Shown here: positions 1 through 8,374 of the stretch, piece by piece
How the letters are laid out: every line of letters begins with the position of its first letter
Position numbering within the stretch: position 1 is the stretch's first letter
Assembly (NCBI GenBank): GCA_000967895.1
Contig: FO203512.1
Span: forward strand, 2,193,350 to 2,257,349
From: Oleispira antarctica RB-8
GTDB lineage: Bacteria > Pseudomonadota > Gammaproteobacteria > Pseudomonadales > Oceanobacteraceae
Direction of reading: 5' to 3'
DNA length: 64,000 bases
Translations under genes and position numbers: made by a program
The notes under the pieces: generated by a model
What the model was told of the DNA's origin: nothing
Seen by the model: only the letters and a program-made list of their open reading frames with translations
The model's database searches: none

Positions 1-988
1 CGCCAAACAAACCATGCACTGCTGAAGTTTCAGCAATGTCACCCGCATGGGTTGAGGTGCCGTGGGCATTAATGTATTGCACTTGCTCTGCTTTCATACC
101 CGCATCATTGAGTGCGTTTTGCATAGCCGCTTGTGCACCACTCCCATCTTCTGGAGGGCTGGTAATGTGATGTGCATCGTCACTCATACCAAAACCTGCA
201 AGCTCGACGTAAATTGTCGCGCCGCGTTTTTTCGCGTGTTCATATTCTTCTAAGACGAGAATGCCTGCACCATCGCCTAGAACAAATCCATCACGGTCTT
301 TATCCCAAGGACGGCTGGCTTTTTCCGGTTCGTCATTGCGCGTCGACATTGCACGCGCGGCGGCAAAACCACCTACTCCGGCTGGACAGGTTGCCATTTC
401 AGCTCCGCCCACAATCATGATATCAGCATCGCCATAGGCAATCGTACGCGCGCCATAACCAATATTGTGCGTACCTGTGGTACACGCCGTTGCAATGGCA
501 AAATTCGGGCCTTTTAGTCCGTATTTGATTGCGATATTTCCCGCTGCCATATTAACGACGGTTGCAGGAATAAAAAAAGGTGATACCCGTCGCGGGCCTT
601 TTTTTTCTATTTCTAAGCAGGTTTTCTCAATGGTACTGATGCCGCCAATACCTGAGCCGACAGCAACCCCTATTCGGCTGGGATCAATTTCGTTCGTTGC
701 TTTATTATTGTCCAGCTTCGCATCTTTCATGGCTTGATAGCTAGCCGCCAGTGCGTACTGAATGAAGACATCAACCTTGCGTGCATCTTTTGTCGTTAAA
801 TCATATTGAGTGACATCAAAGTTTTTTACTTGTCCGGCAATTTGAGTAGCAAAACCTTCGCTATCAAATGATTCGATTTTGCCAATGCCGCTTTTACCTG
901 CGACCAGTGACTGCCAGCTATCTTCCACTGTATTTCCAAGTGGGCTGATCATACCTAAACCTGTGACAACGATTCGACGCGAATTCAT
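1..988 (-). CDS. fabF: 3-oxoacyl-ACP synthase II (KAS II), 3' end cut by window edge
   Basis: FabF extends acyl-ACP by condensing it with malonyl-ACP in the cytoplasmic type II fatty-acid pathway. The frame starts at an ATG (986-988), begins [18 protein letters not shown], and stays open to the left edge, giving 329 of about 412 expected residues. The nucleophile lies in ATACTTGTH (Cys169, E. coli Cys163) and the first catalytic histidine in NAHGTSTH (His309, E. coli His303). The second histidine would fall beyond the edge. It is last in plsX-fabD-fabG-acpP-fabF, but an intrinsic terminator separates it from acpP, so it probably relies on read-through or its own promoter in the 248-bp gap. 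FabB is the alternative; the adjacent acpP and the N-terminus favour FabF. Confidence 0.95.
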   Translation of the reverse strand, partial: MNSRRIVVTGLGMISPLGNTVEDSWQSLVAGKSGIGKIESFDSEGFATQIAGQVKNFDVTQYDLTTKDARKVDVFIQYALAASYQAMKDAKLDNNKATNEIDPSRIGVAVGSGIGGISTIEKTCLEIEKKGPRRVSPFFIPATVVNMAAGNIAIKYGLKGPNFAIATACTTGTHNIGYGARTIAYGDADIMIVGGAEMATCPAGVGGFAAARAMSTRNDEPEKASRPWDKDRDGFVLGDGAGILVLEEYEHAKKRGATIYVELAGFGMSDDAHHITSPPEDGSGAQAAMQNALNDAGMKAEQVQYINAHGTSTHAGDIAETSAVHGLFG

Positions 989-1124
989 AGATCCAAGATC
1001 CCTTCTCAATAATTTTTTAATACTTAAATTTCTACAGCTTGATTTTCAATACTAAATCTTATTAAGCACAAACATATTACAATTATAATAATGTCAGCTT
1101 AATTTTATTGCCTATTCAGACAAT

Positions 1125-1159
1125 AAAAAAGCCGCGATCTAAACAGAGGCGGCTTTTTT
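1125..1159 (-). terminator. intrinsic terminator between acpP and fabF
   Basis: On the minus strand a GCCGC/GCGGC stem with a 13-base loop is followed by six T (1125-1130). It lies about 80 bp after the acpP stop and 137 bp before the fabF start, so it would end most acpP transcripts ahead of fabF. The plus-strand side also ends in six T, so it may work both ways. Confidence 0.75.
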
Positions 1160-1236
1160 GAATTATCGATTTCGATGATCAAAAGAGAACATTAAAAACG
1201 ACAATTCTAGTATCAACATACGTTATAATTGCGGAA

Positions 1237-1470
1237 TTAAAGATGCGCAATAATGTAGTCGATCGCTTCTTGAACACTGGTCAATTTCTCAGCATCTTCG
1301 TCTGGAATTTCAGTTTCAAATTCTTCTTCAAGCGCCATAACTAATTCAACAGTATCTAGAGAATCAGCGCCTAAATCATTTACGAAAGATGAAGTTGATT
1401 TAACTTCTTCTTCTTTAACGCCTAGCTGTTCGATAACAATTTTCTTTACACGTTCTTCGATGTTACTCAT
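1237..1470 (-). CDS. acpP: acyl carrier protein
   Basis: The 77-residue acidic protein carries growing acyl chains on a 4'-phosphopantetheine arm. The modified serine is Ser37 in [10 protein letters not shown], the hallmark of AcpP, and the length matches the family exactly. A good Shine-Dalgarno (GGAAG) precedes the ATG. It lies 19 bp after fabG in the same direction and is followed by a terminator, the usual layout for making more ACP than its neighbours. Identification is essentially certain. Confidence 0.98.
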   Translation of the reverse strand: MSNIEERVKKIVIEQLGVKEEEVKSTSSFVNDLGADSLDTVELVMALEEEFETEIPDEDAEKLTSVQEAIDYIIAHL

Positions 1471-1489
1471 GTTTTACTTCCTAAGTTCA

Positions 1490-2242
1490 TTAACCCATGT
1501 TCATGCCACCATTCACATGAATGGTTTGGCCTGTAATATATGCGGCATCATCACTTGCTAAAAAAGCAACACTGCCTGCAATTTCGTGTGTCGCGCCCAT
1601 TCGTTTCATAGGGATGGTCGCTAGGATGGCTTCTTTTTGATTTTCTGGCAAGCCATCTGTCATATCTGTTGCAATAAATCCGGGTGCAATCGCATTAACC
1701 GTTATATTACGACTGGCAATTTCTTGCGCCAAAGAGCGGGTTAAACCTTCTAACCCGGCCTTCGCTGCTGAATAATTAACCTGCCCTGCATTGCCCGTTG
1801 TGCCGATGATTGAGCTGATGTTAATAATGCGGCCTGCGCGCGCTTTTATCAACGGCTTAATTAAGCTTTTGCAAACTCGGTACACCCCTGAAAGGTTGGT
1901 ATTTATAACATCCAGCCATTCATCGTCTTTCATGCGCATAAATAAATTATCGCGCGTGATACCGGCATTATTCACAACCACATAGGGCGTGCCGTGTTTG
2001 CTTAAAAAATCAGCGATTGCAGCATTAACTTGTTCGGAATCTGCAATATTTAATACAAAAGCATCATGTTCAGAGCCCAATACTTGTAAATCTTTTCTCA
2101 AGCTATCGCAGCCTGATTCTGACGTCGCGGTACCGACAACTTTATAGCCACGAGCGATTAATGATTCAGCAATGCCTTTGCCGATACCTCGACTTGCACC
2201 GGTCACTAGCGCTAATTTTTTATCAGTCTTTTCATCCTGCAT
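1490..2242 (-). CDS. fabG: 3-oxoacyl-ACP reductase
   Basis: FabG reduces 3-oxoacyl-ACP with NADPH in each elongation cycle. This 250-residue short-chain dehydrogenase has the nucleotide-binding TGASRGIG at residues 14-21, NNAGI at 91-95, the catalytic serine in NISS (143-144) and the Tyr157/Lys161 pair in YSAAK. The C-terminal HVNGGMNMG is typical of FabG. Its ATG overlaps the fabD stop by one base (TAATG), implying translational coupling. Position between fabD and acpP separates it from other SDR enzymes. Confidence 0.97.
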   Translation of the reverse strand: MQDEKTDKKLALVTGASRGIGKGIAESLIARGYKVVGTATSESGCDSLRKDLQVLGSEHDAFVLNIADSEQVNAAIADFLSKHGTPYVVVNNAGITRDNLFMRMKDDEWLDVINTNLSGVYRVCKSLIKPLIKARAGRIINISSIIGTTGNAGQVNYSAAKAGLEGLTRSLAQEIASRNITVNAIAPGFIATDMTDGLPENQKEAILATIPMKRMGATHEIAGSVAFLASDDAAYITGQTIHVNGGMNMG

Positions 2243-3186
2243 TAGCCTTCGCCTTTTATTTCGTTTAATAATTTCTCAACGTTAGCACTATCACCCGTAG
2301 AGAACGTTGCTAGATCTTTATTAATTCGTTTATTTAAGCCGCTAATCACTTTGCCTGGGCCAACCTCAATCGCTAATTCAGCACCCTTACACGATGCTTC
2401 AACCGCCCCAATCCAGTTAACGGGACTGTATAATTGCTCTACTAGCCGCTGCTTCATCTCTGCCACAGAACTGACCGCGTTAGTGGCATTATGATAGACA
2501 TCGAACTGAGGCTTTGACCATTCTACACTTTCTAGCGCATCTAAAAAGGGTTCAGCCGCTTGGCGCATTAACGAAGAATGAAAAGGTCCACTGACTTGCA
2601 GCGGTAATGCACGCTTAGCTCCGGCGGCTTTCGCCACAATACACGCTTCTGAGATACCGGCAGCAGTGCCTGCAATAACAATTTGCCCTGGAGCATTGAA
2701 GTTTGCAGGCTCGACGATGCCCACTGAGCTGGCTTCGTTGCACACGGCTTGAATTTGATCTTTATCGAGGCCAAGAATCGCTGCCATCCCGCCTTCTCCA
2801 GCCGGAACAGCCGTATCCATTAATTCACCCCGCCTTTTAACTAAGCGCACCGCATCCTCTAAAGTAAGTATTCCAGCGGCATACAATGCGGAATATTCAC
2901 CAACGGAGTGTCCGGCAGCAGCAACAACACGAATGTCTTTGCCCACTTCCTGCTGAATGACTCGCCAAATAGCAGCACTCGCCGTCACTAAGATGGGCTG
3001 GGTATTGTAGGTGAGATTGAGCTCTTCAGCAGGGCCGTTTTGTACCAGAGACCAAAGATCCTGATTAATCGCCTGAGAAGCTTGTTCGAAGGTTTCTTTA
3101 ATGATGGGGTATTGTGCTGCAAGATCAGCCAGCATTCCAAGCTGTTGAGCACCCTGTCCTGGGAAATATAAAACGACCTGCTTCAT
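2242..3186 (-). CDS. fabD: malonyl-CoA:ACP transacylase
   Basis: FabD moves malonyl groups from CoA to ACP. The 314-residue protein begins MKQVVLYFPGQGAQ and has the nucleophile Ser94 in GHSVGEYSA and the catalytic His203 in GPFHSS. I chose the ATG at 3184-3186 over an adjacent upstream TTG because a GAGG ribosome-binding site sits six bases before it. It overlaps fabG by one base. A 267-bp non-coding gap separates it from plsX; in E. coli fabH sits at that point. Confidence 0.96.
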   Translation of the reverse strand: MKQVVLYFPGQGAQQLGMLADLAAQYPIIKETFEQASQAINQDLWSLVQNGPAEELNLTYNTQPILVTASAAIWRVIQQEVGKDIRVVAAAGHSVGEYSALYAAGILTLEDAVRLVKRRGELMDTAVPAGEGGMAAILGLDKDQIQAVCNEASSVGIVEPANFNAPGQIVIAGTAAGISEACIVAKAAGAKRALPLQVSGPFHSSLMRQAAEPFLDALESVEWSKPQFDVYHNATNAVSSVAEMKQRLVEQLYSPVNWIGAVEASCKGAELAIEVGPGKVISGLNKRINKDLATFSTGDSANVEKLLNEIKGEG

Positions 3187-3453
3187 CAAGACCTCTCTTC
3201 TAAAATTTGATGATATCTAATCAACGACATCTAAATATAATGACACTTTCACACTGCGACGGCATAAGGTGAAGATCGCAGTCTTGCTTGCTTCATTAAC
3301 AATGAACCTAACAATAACTGGCGCTTATTATGGGGGAAAAATCATTACAGTAAAGAGAAGCTCAAGCATGATAGCCGTGAATTTTTCTACTTGATGATGT
3401 TTTTTCTTGTTTTTGATGAAAATACAATCAAACCTTGCCTGAATCGTGGCCGG

Positions 3454-4494
3454 TTATGCAGAAAGACGATCCATTTCATCCGCTAGGCGCTGGGCGGTGC
3501 CTAATTCAATTTCGGCCAATGTGTAGCGCATTGACTGATAAAAAGCTTCTTGGTCAGATTTGCCATGACTCTTAACGACCAAACCATTAATACCCAGTAA
3601 GAGTGCGCCGCTGTGCATAACGGGGTCCAGCTGACGTTTAAACCGTTCAATGACGGGATTGGTAAAAAAAGACAAGGCTTTACCCAATACACTGGACTGA
3701 AGAATTAAATCAAACTGCTGTGAAATGTGCCTTAATAAACCCTCACTGGTTTTCAGCGCAATGTTCCCGTGAAAACCGTCACAAACAACAATGTCGAGCT
3801 CACCTTGATATAACTCATCTGCTTCAACAAAGCCTACATAGTCAATACCTTCTAACTCAGAAATCATCTGTCCCGCCAAGCGAATTTCTTCGGTTCCTTT
3901 GCTCGCTTCTTTACCAATATTCAGCAACCCGAGCTTAGGTTTTTTAACCCCTTGCGCTTTACGCCAAGCGGAAGCCAAGATAGCAAACTGATAAAGTCCG
4001 TCAGCTCCGACGTCGATATTCGCCCCAAGATCTAACATTAACAATGGCTTACCTGCAGTAGGAATATCCCTTGCCATGGCAGGCCGATCAACGTCAATCA
4101 AGGTCGATAAGGTATAACGTGATAACGCTAACAATGCCCCGGTATTACCGCAACTGACACAAGCCTGAGCTTCGTTATTAGCAATGCTTTTAAGCGCCAA
4201 TGCCATCGTCGAATTTTGTTTACGACGCAAAGCATGAGACGGTTTATCCGACATGTCGACGAATTGCTCGCAATAATGAATATGAAAACGGGATTGGATA
4301 TCAGAAAAATCAGTAGAACTACAAGCAGCCGCACGCTGAGAAAGTTCACTTTCTAGCCAGGTTGATTCTGAGGATGAGATATAAAACTGAATTGAGAGAT
4401 CGCTACGCTCGGCAAGAATTTGCTGCGCCGCATTAAAAGTAACGCGGGGACCGAAGTCCCCGCCCATAGCGTCTACTGCAAGAGTAAACGTCAT
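3454..4494 (-). CDS. plsX: phosphate acyltransferase PlsX
   Basis: PlsX makes acyl-phosphate from acyl-ACP for phosphatidic acid synthesis, linking fatty-acid and phospholipid synthesis at the membrane. The 346-residue protein begins MTFTLAVDAMGGDFGP, the family N-terminus, and has CGNTGALLAL and DLGANIDV motifs. It starts three bases after the rpmF stop, and the order yceD-rpmF-plsX is conserved in gammaproteobacteria. Length matches the family, with no irregularity. Confidence 0.96.
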   Translation of the reverse strand: MTFTLAVDAMGGDFGPRVTFNAAQQILAERSDLSIQFYISSSESTWLESELSQRAAACSSTDFSDIQSRFHIHYCEQFVDMSDKPSHALRRKQNSTMALALKSIANNEAQACVSCGNTGALLALSRYTLSTLIDVDRPAMARDIPTAGKPLLMLDLGANIDVGADGLYQFAILASAWRKAQGVKKPKLGLLNIGKEASKGTEEIRLAGQMISELEGIDYVGFVEADELYQGELDIVVCDGFHGNIALKTSEGLLRHISQQFDLILQSSVLGKALSFFTNPVIERFKRQLDPVMHSGALLLGINGLVVKSHGKSDQEAFYQSMRYTLAEIELGTAQRLADEMDRLSA

Positions 4495-4497
4495 GAC

Positions 4498-4680
4498 TTA
4501 TTCGTCGTTACCAGTCTCCACGACTTTCTTACCGCGGTAGAAACCGTCAGCAGTAACGTGGTGACGTAGGTGTTTTTCACCTGTCGTTTGATCTGTAGAT
4601 AGCGTTGCAGCATCTAGAGAATCATGTGAGCGACGTTGTCCACGACGTGAACGTGTTACTTTACTTTTTTGAACAGCCAT
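4498..4680 (-). CDS. rpmF: 50S ribosomal protein bL32
   Basis: The 60-residue basic protein begins [20 protein letters not shown] and contains [17 protein letters not shown], the bL32 signature. It is a structural protein of the large ribosomal subunit. It lies between yceD and plsX, the standard arrangement that ties ribosome and lipid synthesis. Spacing is 23 bp to yceD and three bp to plsX, so one operon is very likely. Confidence 0.98.
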   Translation of the reverse strand: MAVQKSKVTRSRRGQRRSHDSLDAATLSTDQTTGEKHLRHHVTADGFYRGKKVVETGNDE

Positions 4681-4703
4681 TTTTGTAGGCTCCTAACTTA
4701 ACG

Positions 4704-5246
4704 CTATTTCGATTTTAACTGCTGCAGCACGGCAAAAGGATTATCTTCTTTTTCCGTAACTCCAACCTGTTCCGTATCAGCCTTAGGCTGTCTTGCTTCG
4801 CACTCTCCGTCTGCATGATATGCAAACATCGGCAATGCTAATATTAGCTCATCTTCAACCAGCTCCCATGGGTCAATGTTTCCATTGTGATCCATAATCG
4901 CTGGTTCGTAGTGCTTAGGCAGATGTTTCGCTTTCTCATCAGAGAAGGCTAATCCAATCTCGAACTTCCCTCGCACCTCGAGTACCACGGCATCCAAACA
5001 ACGCTGGCATACCATGGTAGCTTTTGTTGAGCATTCGCCATCAATGAACATGTGATCATCAGCATCACGCTGAAAAGCCAGTTTATAAACAACCGGCCCG
5101 TTCACATCTTCGACGGCTTCCTGAAAACGTTTAAATAAATTCATGTCTAACGAGCCGTTTAAAACGGTCTCATTATCTACAAATCGTATGGCATCTAAAC
5201 GTTTAGGTAAGGCTGCCTCAGCCATAGATGGCGACATAATAGGCAT
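4704..5246 (-). CDS. yceD: DUF177 family protein YceD
   Basis: YceD (DUF177) is encoded next to rpmF in most bacteria; in plants and E. coli the family is linked to 23S rRNA accumulation. The 180-residue product has the conserved CQRC pair, then the acidic EDELILALPM segment and the NPFAVLQQLK tail, all typical of the family. I took the ATG at 5244-5246 (AGGA seven bases upstream). A TTG at 5264 with AAGGT upstream is a real alternative that would add six residues. Confidence 0.9.
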   Translation of the reverse strand: MPIMSPSMAEAALPKRLDAIRFVDNETVLNGSLDMNLFKRFQEAVEDVNGPVVYKLAFQRDADDHMFIDGECSTKATMVCQRCLDAVVLEVRGKFEIGLAFSDEKAKHLPKHYEPAIMDHNGNIDPWELVEDELILALPMFAYHADGECEARQPKADTEQVGVTEKEDNPFAVLQQLKSK

Positions 5247-5300
5247 CCGCTTATCCTGTGTCAAAATTATTTAACCTTTTTTCGATATTTATTATGCAAA

Positions 5301-6263
5301 TCAATGCAGTTGCAAGCTAGGAGCGGTTACAACCGTCGCCAAACCAGCACCAACACTCATCCCAAATTTTTGCACCAAAGATTCCCAAGGATCAGGCTGA
5401 CGAGTAAAGTTTACCATCTCTTCGCTATTAAATTTAGTCCTAACTAACGCACTCGTCGATGAAAGCCCATCAATTAAGCCCATTTCAAGCGCTTGCTCTC
5501 CTGACCAGATCAGTCCACTGAACATTTCAGGGGTTTCTTTTAAGCGATCGCCGCGTCCTAAGCGCACTTGTTCAATAAATTGATCATGTGTGACTTTTAA
5601 GACACCCTGCCAAAATTGCTTCTCTTCTGGATTTTCCGGAGAAAAGGGGTCGAGAAATCCTTTGTGCTCTCCTGAAGTGTACAAGCGGCGCTCAACACCT
5701 AGCTTTTCCATGACGCCAGTGAAACCAAAACCGGAGCCAACCACACCAATAGAACCCACCAAACTTGCTTTGTCGGCATAAATCTCATCGGCGGCTGCCG
5801 CGATGTAATAAGCACCCGATGCGCCTAAATCAGAAATAACGGCATAGACCGGTAGCTCACGCGTTGCCTTTAGACGTTTAATCTCATCATAAACATACCC
5901 TGACTGAACTGGGCTTCCACCTGGACTATTAATGCGCAGTATAACGCCTAAGACTTGCTCATCTTCAAAGGCATCACGCAGTGCAGAGATTATATTGTCT
6001 GCACTCGCTTCCTGAGCAGCCGCAATAACACCGTTCACTTCAATCACAGCCGCATAAGGTTGATCGCCAGTATGCCCTGCGCCACCCATAGGGCTCTTAA
6101 GCACGACGAAGATAGCAATAACATAAGCCAGCATGATTAGTTTAAAAAATATCCCCCAACGTCTTGTTTTACGCTGTTCGTCCTGCAAGCCCGTGACGAC
6201 CTTTTCAATCAACTTCCATTCTTTGGTCGTTGTTGGGTAGTCAACGTGATTTTGATTATCCAT
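5301..6263 (-). CDS. S49 family peptidase (SppA-like)
   Basis: This 320-residue protein resembles the short, single-domain signal peptide peptidases found next to rpmF/plsX in Pseudomonas. A cytoplasmic N-terminus is followed by one membrane span (about residues 40-57), then the S49 fold. The catalytic serine lies in DLGASGAYYIA and the region ending in ASLVGSIGV is conserved. It probably cleaves leftover signal peptides or membrane-protein fragments, with the active site on the periplasmic side. It overlaps the upstream HAD gene by eight bases. A second S49 gene, sohB, lies at 44.0-45.1 kb. Confidence 0.88.
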   Translation of the reverse strand: MDNQNHVDYPTTTKEWKLIEKVVTGLQDEQRKTRRWGIFFKLIMLAYVIAIFVVLKSPMGGAGHTGDQPYAAVIEVNGVIAAAQEASADNIISALRDAFEDEQVLGVILRINSPGGSPVQSGYVYDEIKRLKATRELPVYAVISDLGASGAYYIAAAADEIYADKASLVGSIGVVGSGFGFTGVMEKLGVERRLYTSGEHKGFLDPFSPENPEEKQFWQGVLKVTHDQFIEQVRLGRGDRLKETPEMFSGLIWSGEQALEMGLIDGLSSTSALVRTKFNSEEMVNFTRQPDPWESLVQKFGMSVGAGLATVVTAPSLQLH

Positions 6264-6918
6264 TTTGCTTTATCCAGTCCAATAATTCATTTAAATCCTG
6301 ACACAGGGCCTTCGCGCCTGACGCCAGCAAGACTTCACTTTCATGCGCCCCATGAGTCATCCCCACAGAGTCCATACTAATGGCTTTTGCCATATCCAAA
6401 TCAAAGCTAGTATCCCCGACCATTAATGCGTGCTCAGGCTTGAGCTTAAGCTCGGTTAAAATTTCGTTTAGCATCTGTGGATCAGGCTTAGAGGCCGTTT
6501 CGTCAGCACAGCGAGTAATATCGAAAATATCACGCACTTCCATACCGTCCAGCATTTCATCGAGCCCCCTGCGGGTTTTGCCGGTGGCGACTGCCAAAAC
6601 ATACCCTAAGTACTGCAAGTGTTCAAAAATATGATGCGCTTGCGGGAAAAGATCCACGCGCACATTACTGTGTTGTGAAAAATTGGCGACATAGTTAGCC
6701 TGCATACTTTGCGACTGCGCCACTGATATTTCAGGCCACAATACTTTTAAAGCTTCAGGTAGGCCCAAACCAATAATCTGCTGAATCGCATAGTCCGTCA
6801 GCCTTGGCATACCGACGCTAAACGCTGCTATTTGCATACTGTCGACTATTCTAGCGGTTGAGTCGACCAGAGTGCCATCCCAATCAAAAATAATAAGCTT
6901 GTACTTATTCTCTCTCAT
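6256..6918 (-). CDS. HAD-family hydrolase (phosphoglycolate phosphatase-like)
   Basis: This is a HAD-superfamily phosphatase with the nucleophile motif FDWDGTLVDS near the N-terminus, TGKTRRGLD as motif II, and the magnesium-binding GDTSFDLDMAK as motif IV. The cap domain and length (220 residues) fit the Gph/PGMB group. The natural substrate cannot be told from the sequence. I chose the ATG at 6916-6918; a TTG at 6945 with AAGG upstream would add nine residues and overlap rluC by 11 bases. It sits between rluC and the S49 peptidase, as in Pseudomonas. Confidence 0.85.
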   Translation of the reverse strand: MRENKYKLIIFDWDGTLVDSTARIVDSMQIAAFSVGMPRLTDYAIQQIIGLGLPEALKVLWPEISVAQSQSMQANYVANFSQHSNVRVDLFPQAHHIFEHLQYLGYVLAVATGKTRRGLDEMLDGMEVRDIFDITRCADETASKPDPQMLNEILTELKLKPEHALMVGDTSFDLDMAKAISMDSVGMTHGAHESEVLLASGAKALCQDLNELLDWIKQNG

Positions 6919-6934
6919 AGCACCGTCAATATCG

Positions 6935-7906
6935 TTAAAGTTCAAAACTCAAACCTTCTTTTTCTTTGTATTTCAAAAACTTACCTTCTAAAGGTGACGT
7001 GATTTCAATCAACTCTTCAGTCATAGGATGCACAAAAGCAAGGCGATAGGCATGTAAACATAAGCGTTTAATGCCCACTTGCTTATCAACAGCCTGCTCT
7101 ACCTTATTAAGATACTTTGGGTCGCCCGCAATACCACAGCCAGCGTATTGACAATGAACGCGAATTTGATGCGTGCGCCCTGTAATAGGCCTTGCTTCAA
7201 CCAAGGTGTAGCGACTAGAGCGATCAAGTACTTTGAATTTAGTCAGTGATGCTTTGCCGTCATCTTCTACACGCACCATGCGCTCGCCGCCTTGCACCTC
7301 ATTTTTCTTTAGCGGCACATCAACTCTATCTTGAAAATCTGGCCATTCGCCATGCACCAAGGCCAAATAACGCTTATCAATGGCTTTTTGCCCTTGAAAC
7401 AGTTTTTGCACGGCAACTAACGCCGATCGCTTTTTAGCAATTAATATAACACCTGAGGTGTCTCTATCTAAGCGATGCACCAGTTCAAGAAATTTTTGCT
7501 GTGGGCGCATGGCTCGCATCAGCTCAATCAAACCTAGTTTGATGCCACTTCCACCATGAACTGCCATACCACTGGGCTTGTTCACGGCGATATAGAACTC
7601 ATCTTCGAATAAAATGCTGTTACCAATAATTTCAGCCTGAGATGTTGGCACGACAACCTCTTCGTTACTGGTTTCTTTAATAGAAACTGGGGCAACTCGA
7701 ACAATATCGCCAATAGCCAAGCGCTGCACAGGTTTAGCGCGCTTTTTATTGATTCTCACTTCGCCCTTACGCAACAATTTGTAAACTAAAGATCGAGGCG
7801 CACCCTTTAAAAGAGTCAATAAAAAGTTATCAATTCGCTGGCCGTCATGATCTTCATCGATGGTAATCAGATTTACTTGGTTAGTATTGTAGGATTCTGC
7901 TGGCAT
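6935..7906 (-). CDS. rluC: 23S rRNA pseudouridine synthase RluC
   Basis: RluC converts uridines 955, 2504 and 2580 of 23S rRNA to pseudouridine in E. coli. The 323-residue protein has an N-terminal S4 RNA-binding domain (about residues 18-80) and the RluA-type catalytic domain with HRLDRDTSGV, whose first aspartate is the catalytic residue, plus the GRTHQIRVH motif. It is divergent from rne across a long intergenic region, as in E. coli and Pseudomonas, which supports RluC over RluD or RluA. Confidence 0.93.
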   Translation of the reverse strand: MPAESYNTNQVNLITIDEDHDGQRIDNFLLTLLKGAPRSLVYKLLRKGEVRINKKRAKPVQRLAIGDIVRVAPVSIKETSNEEVVVPTSQAEIIGNSILFEDEFYIAVNKPSGMAVHGGSGIKLGLIELMRAMRPQQKFLELVHRLDRDTSGVILIAKKRSALVAVQKLFQGQKAIDKRYLALVHGEWPDFQDRVDVPLKKNEVQGGERMVRVEDDGKASLTKFKVLDRSSRYTLVEARPITGRTHQIRVHCQYAGCGIAGDPKYLNKVEQAVDKQVGIKRLCLHAYRLAFVHPMTEELIEITSPLEGKFLKYKEKEGLSFEL

Positions 7907-8013
7907 AAAATAACTTTCAATTCGCTCTAAATGTTTGTCGCAACTGATATTTGTTGCTATATTCGCTGCCCCAGCGTCAATTTTCCATTTTTTCTATTAT
8001 TGATGCTAAGGTA

Positions 8014-8041
8014 TTGGCAGCCTTTGAGCGGCCAGTATAAA
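8014..8041 (+). promoter_or_regulatory. candidate sigma-70 promoter for rne
   Basis: TTGGCA (8014-8019) and TATAAA (8036-8041) are 16 bases apart, a good match to a sigma-70 promoter on the plus strand. Initiation near 8048 would give an rne leader of about 325 nucleotides, close to the long leader of E. coli rne. Prediction from sequence only. Confidence 0.5.
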
Positions 8042-8193
8042 GAAGAAGAACGATTATTAAACCTTCTTTATGCAAACGAATAATAATGAATCGTGATTAA
8101 GTAAAATTCAGTACCCATTACTTAATCGCTTATTTGAGATGAACCATGCGTAAACACCGCAGGCAGCATCTCACTATCAAATTATGGATTGTT

Positions 8194-8270
8194 GGTGATG
8201 GCCAAAAGGCATCACCGCGCAGAAAGAGATACCGCGCCCATCAGATCATTCTGGCCACTTAGAGGGTGGC
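8194..8270 (+). promoter_or_regulatory. structured rne 5' leader, two hairpins
   Basis: The 468-bp rluC-rne gap contains two clear hairpins on the rne side. The first (8194-8216) pairs GGTGATGGCC with GGCATCACC around an AAAA loop with one bulged G. The second (8254-8270) pairs GCCACTT with GGGTGGC. In enterobacteria RNase E binds a hairpin in its own leader and cleaves the message to limit its level (Rfam family rne5). A similar feedback role is inferred from position and structure, not from sequence identity. The rest of the gap shows nothing coding. Confidence 0.5.
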
Positions 8271-8374
8271 AAGCGTAGGACTCATAGAATCAAGCAACCA
8301 TAAAGATTTTGCTATGACGACCAACAAACGGTCAGCTGCCTAGTGTGCTTACACCATAGAGCTACACATATAAC

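Noticed and set aside
172-737. Several plus-strand frames opposite fabF
   Set aside because: They overlap conserved fabF coding sequence on the other strand and have no ribosome-binding site.
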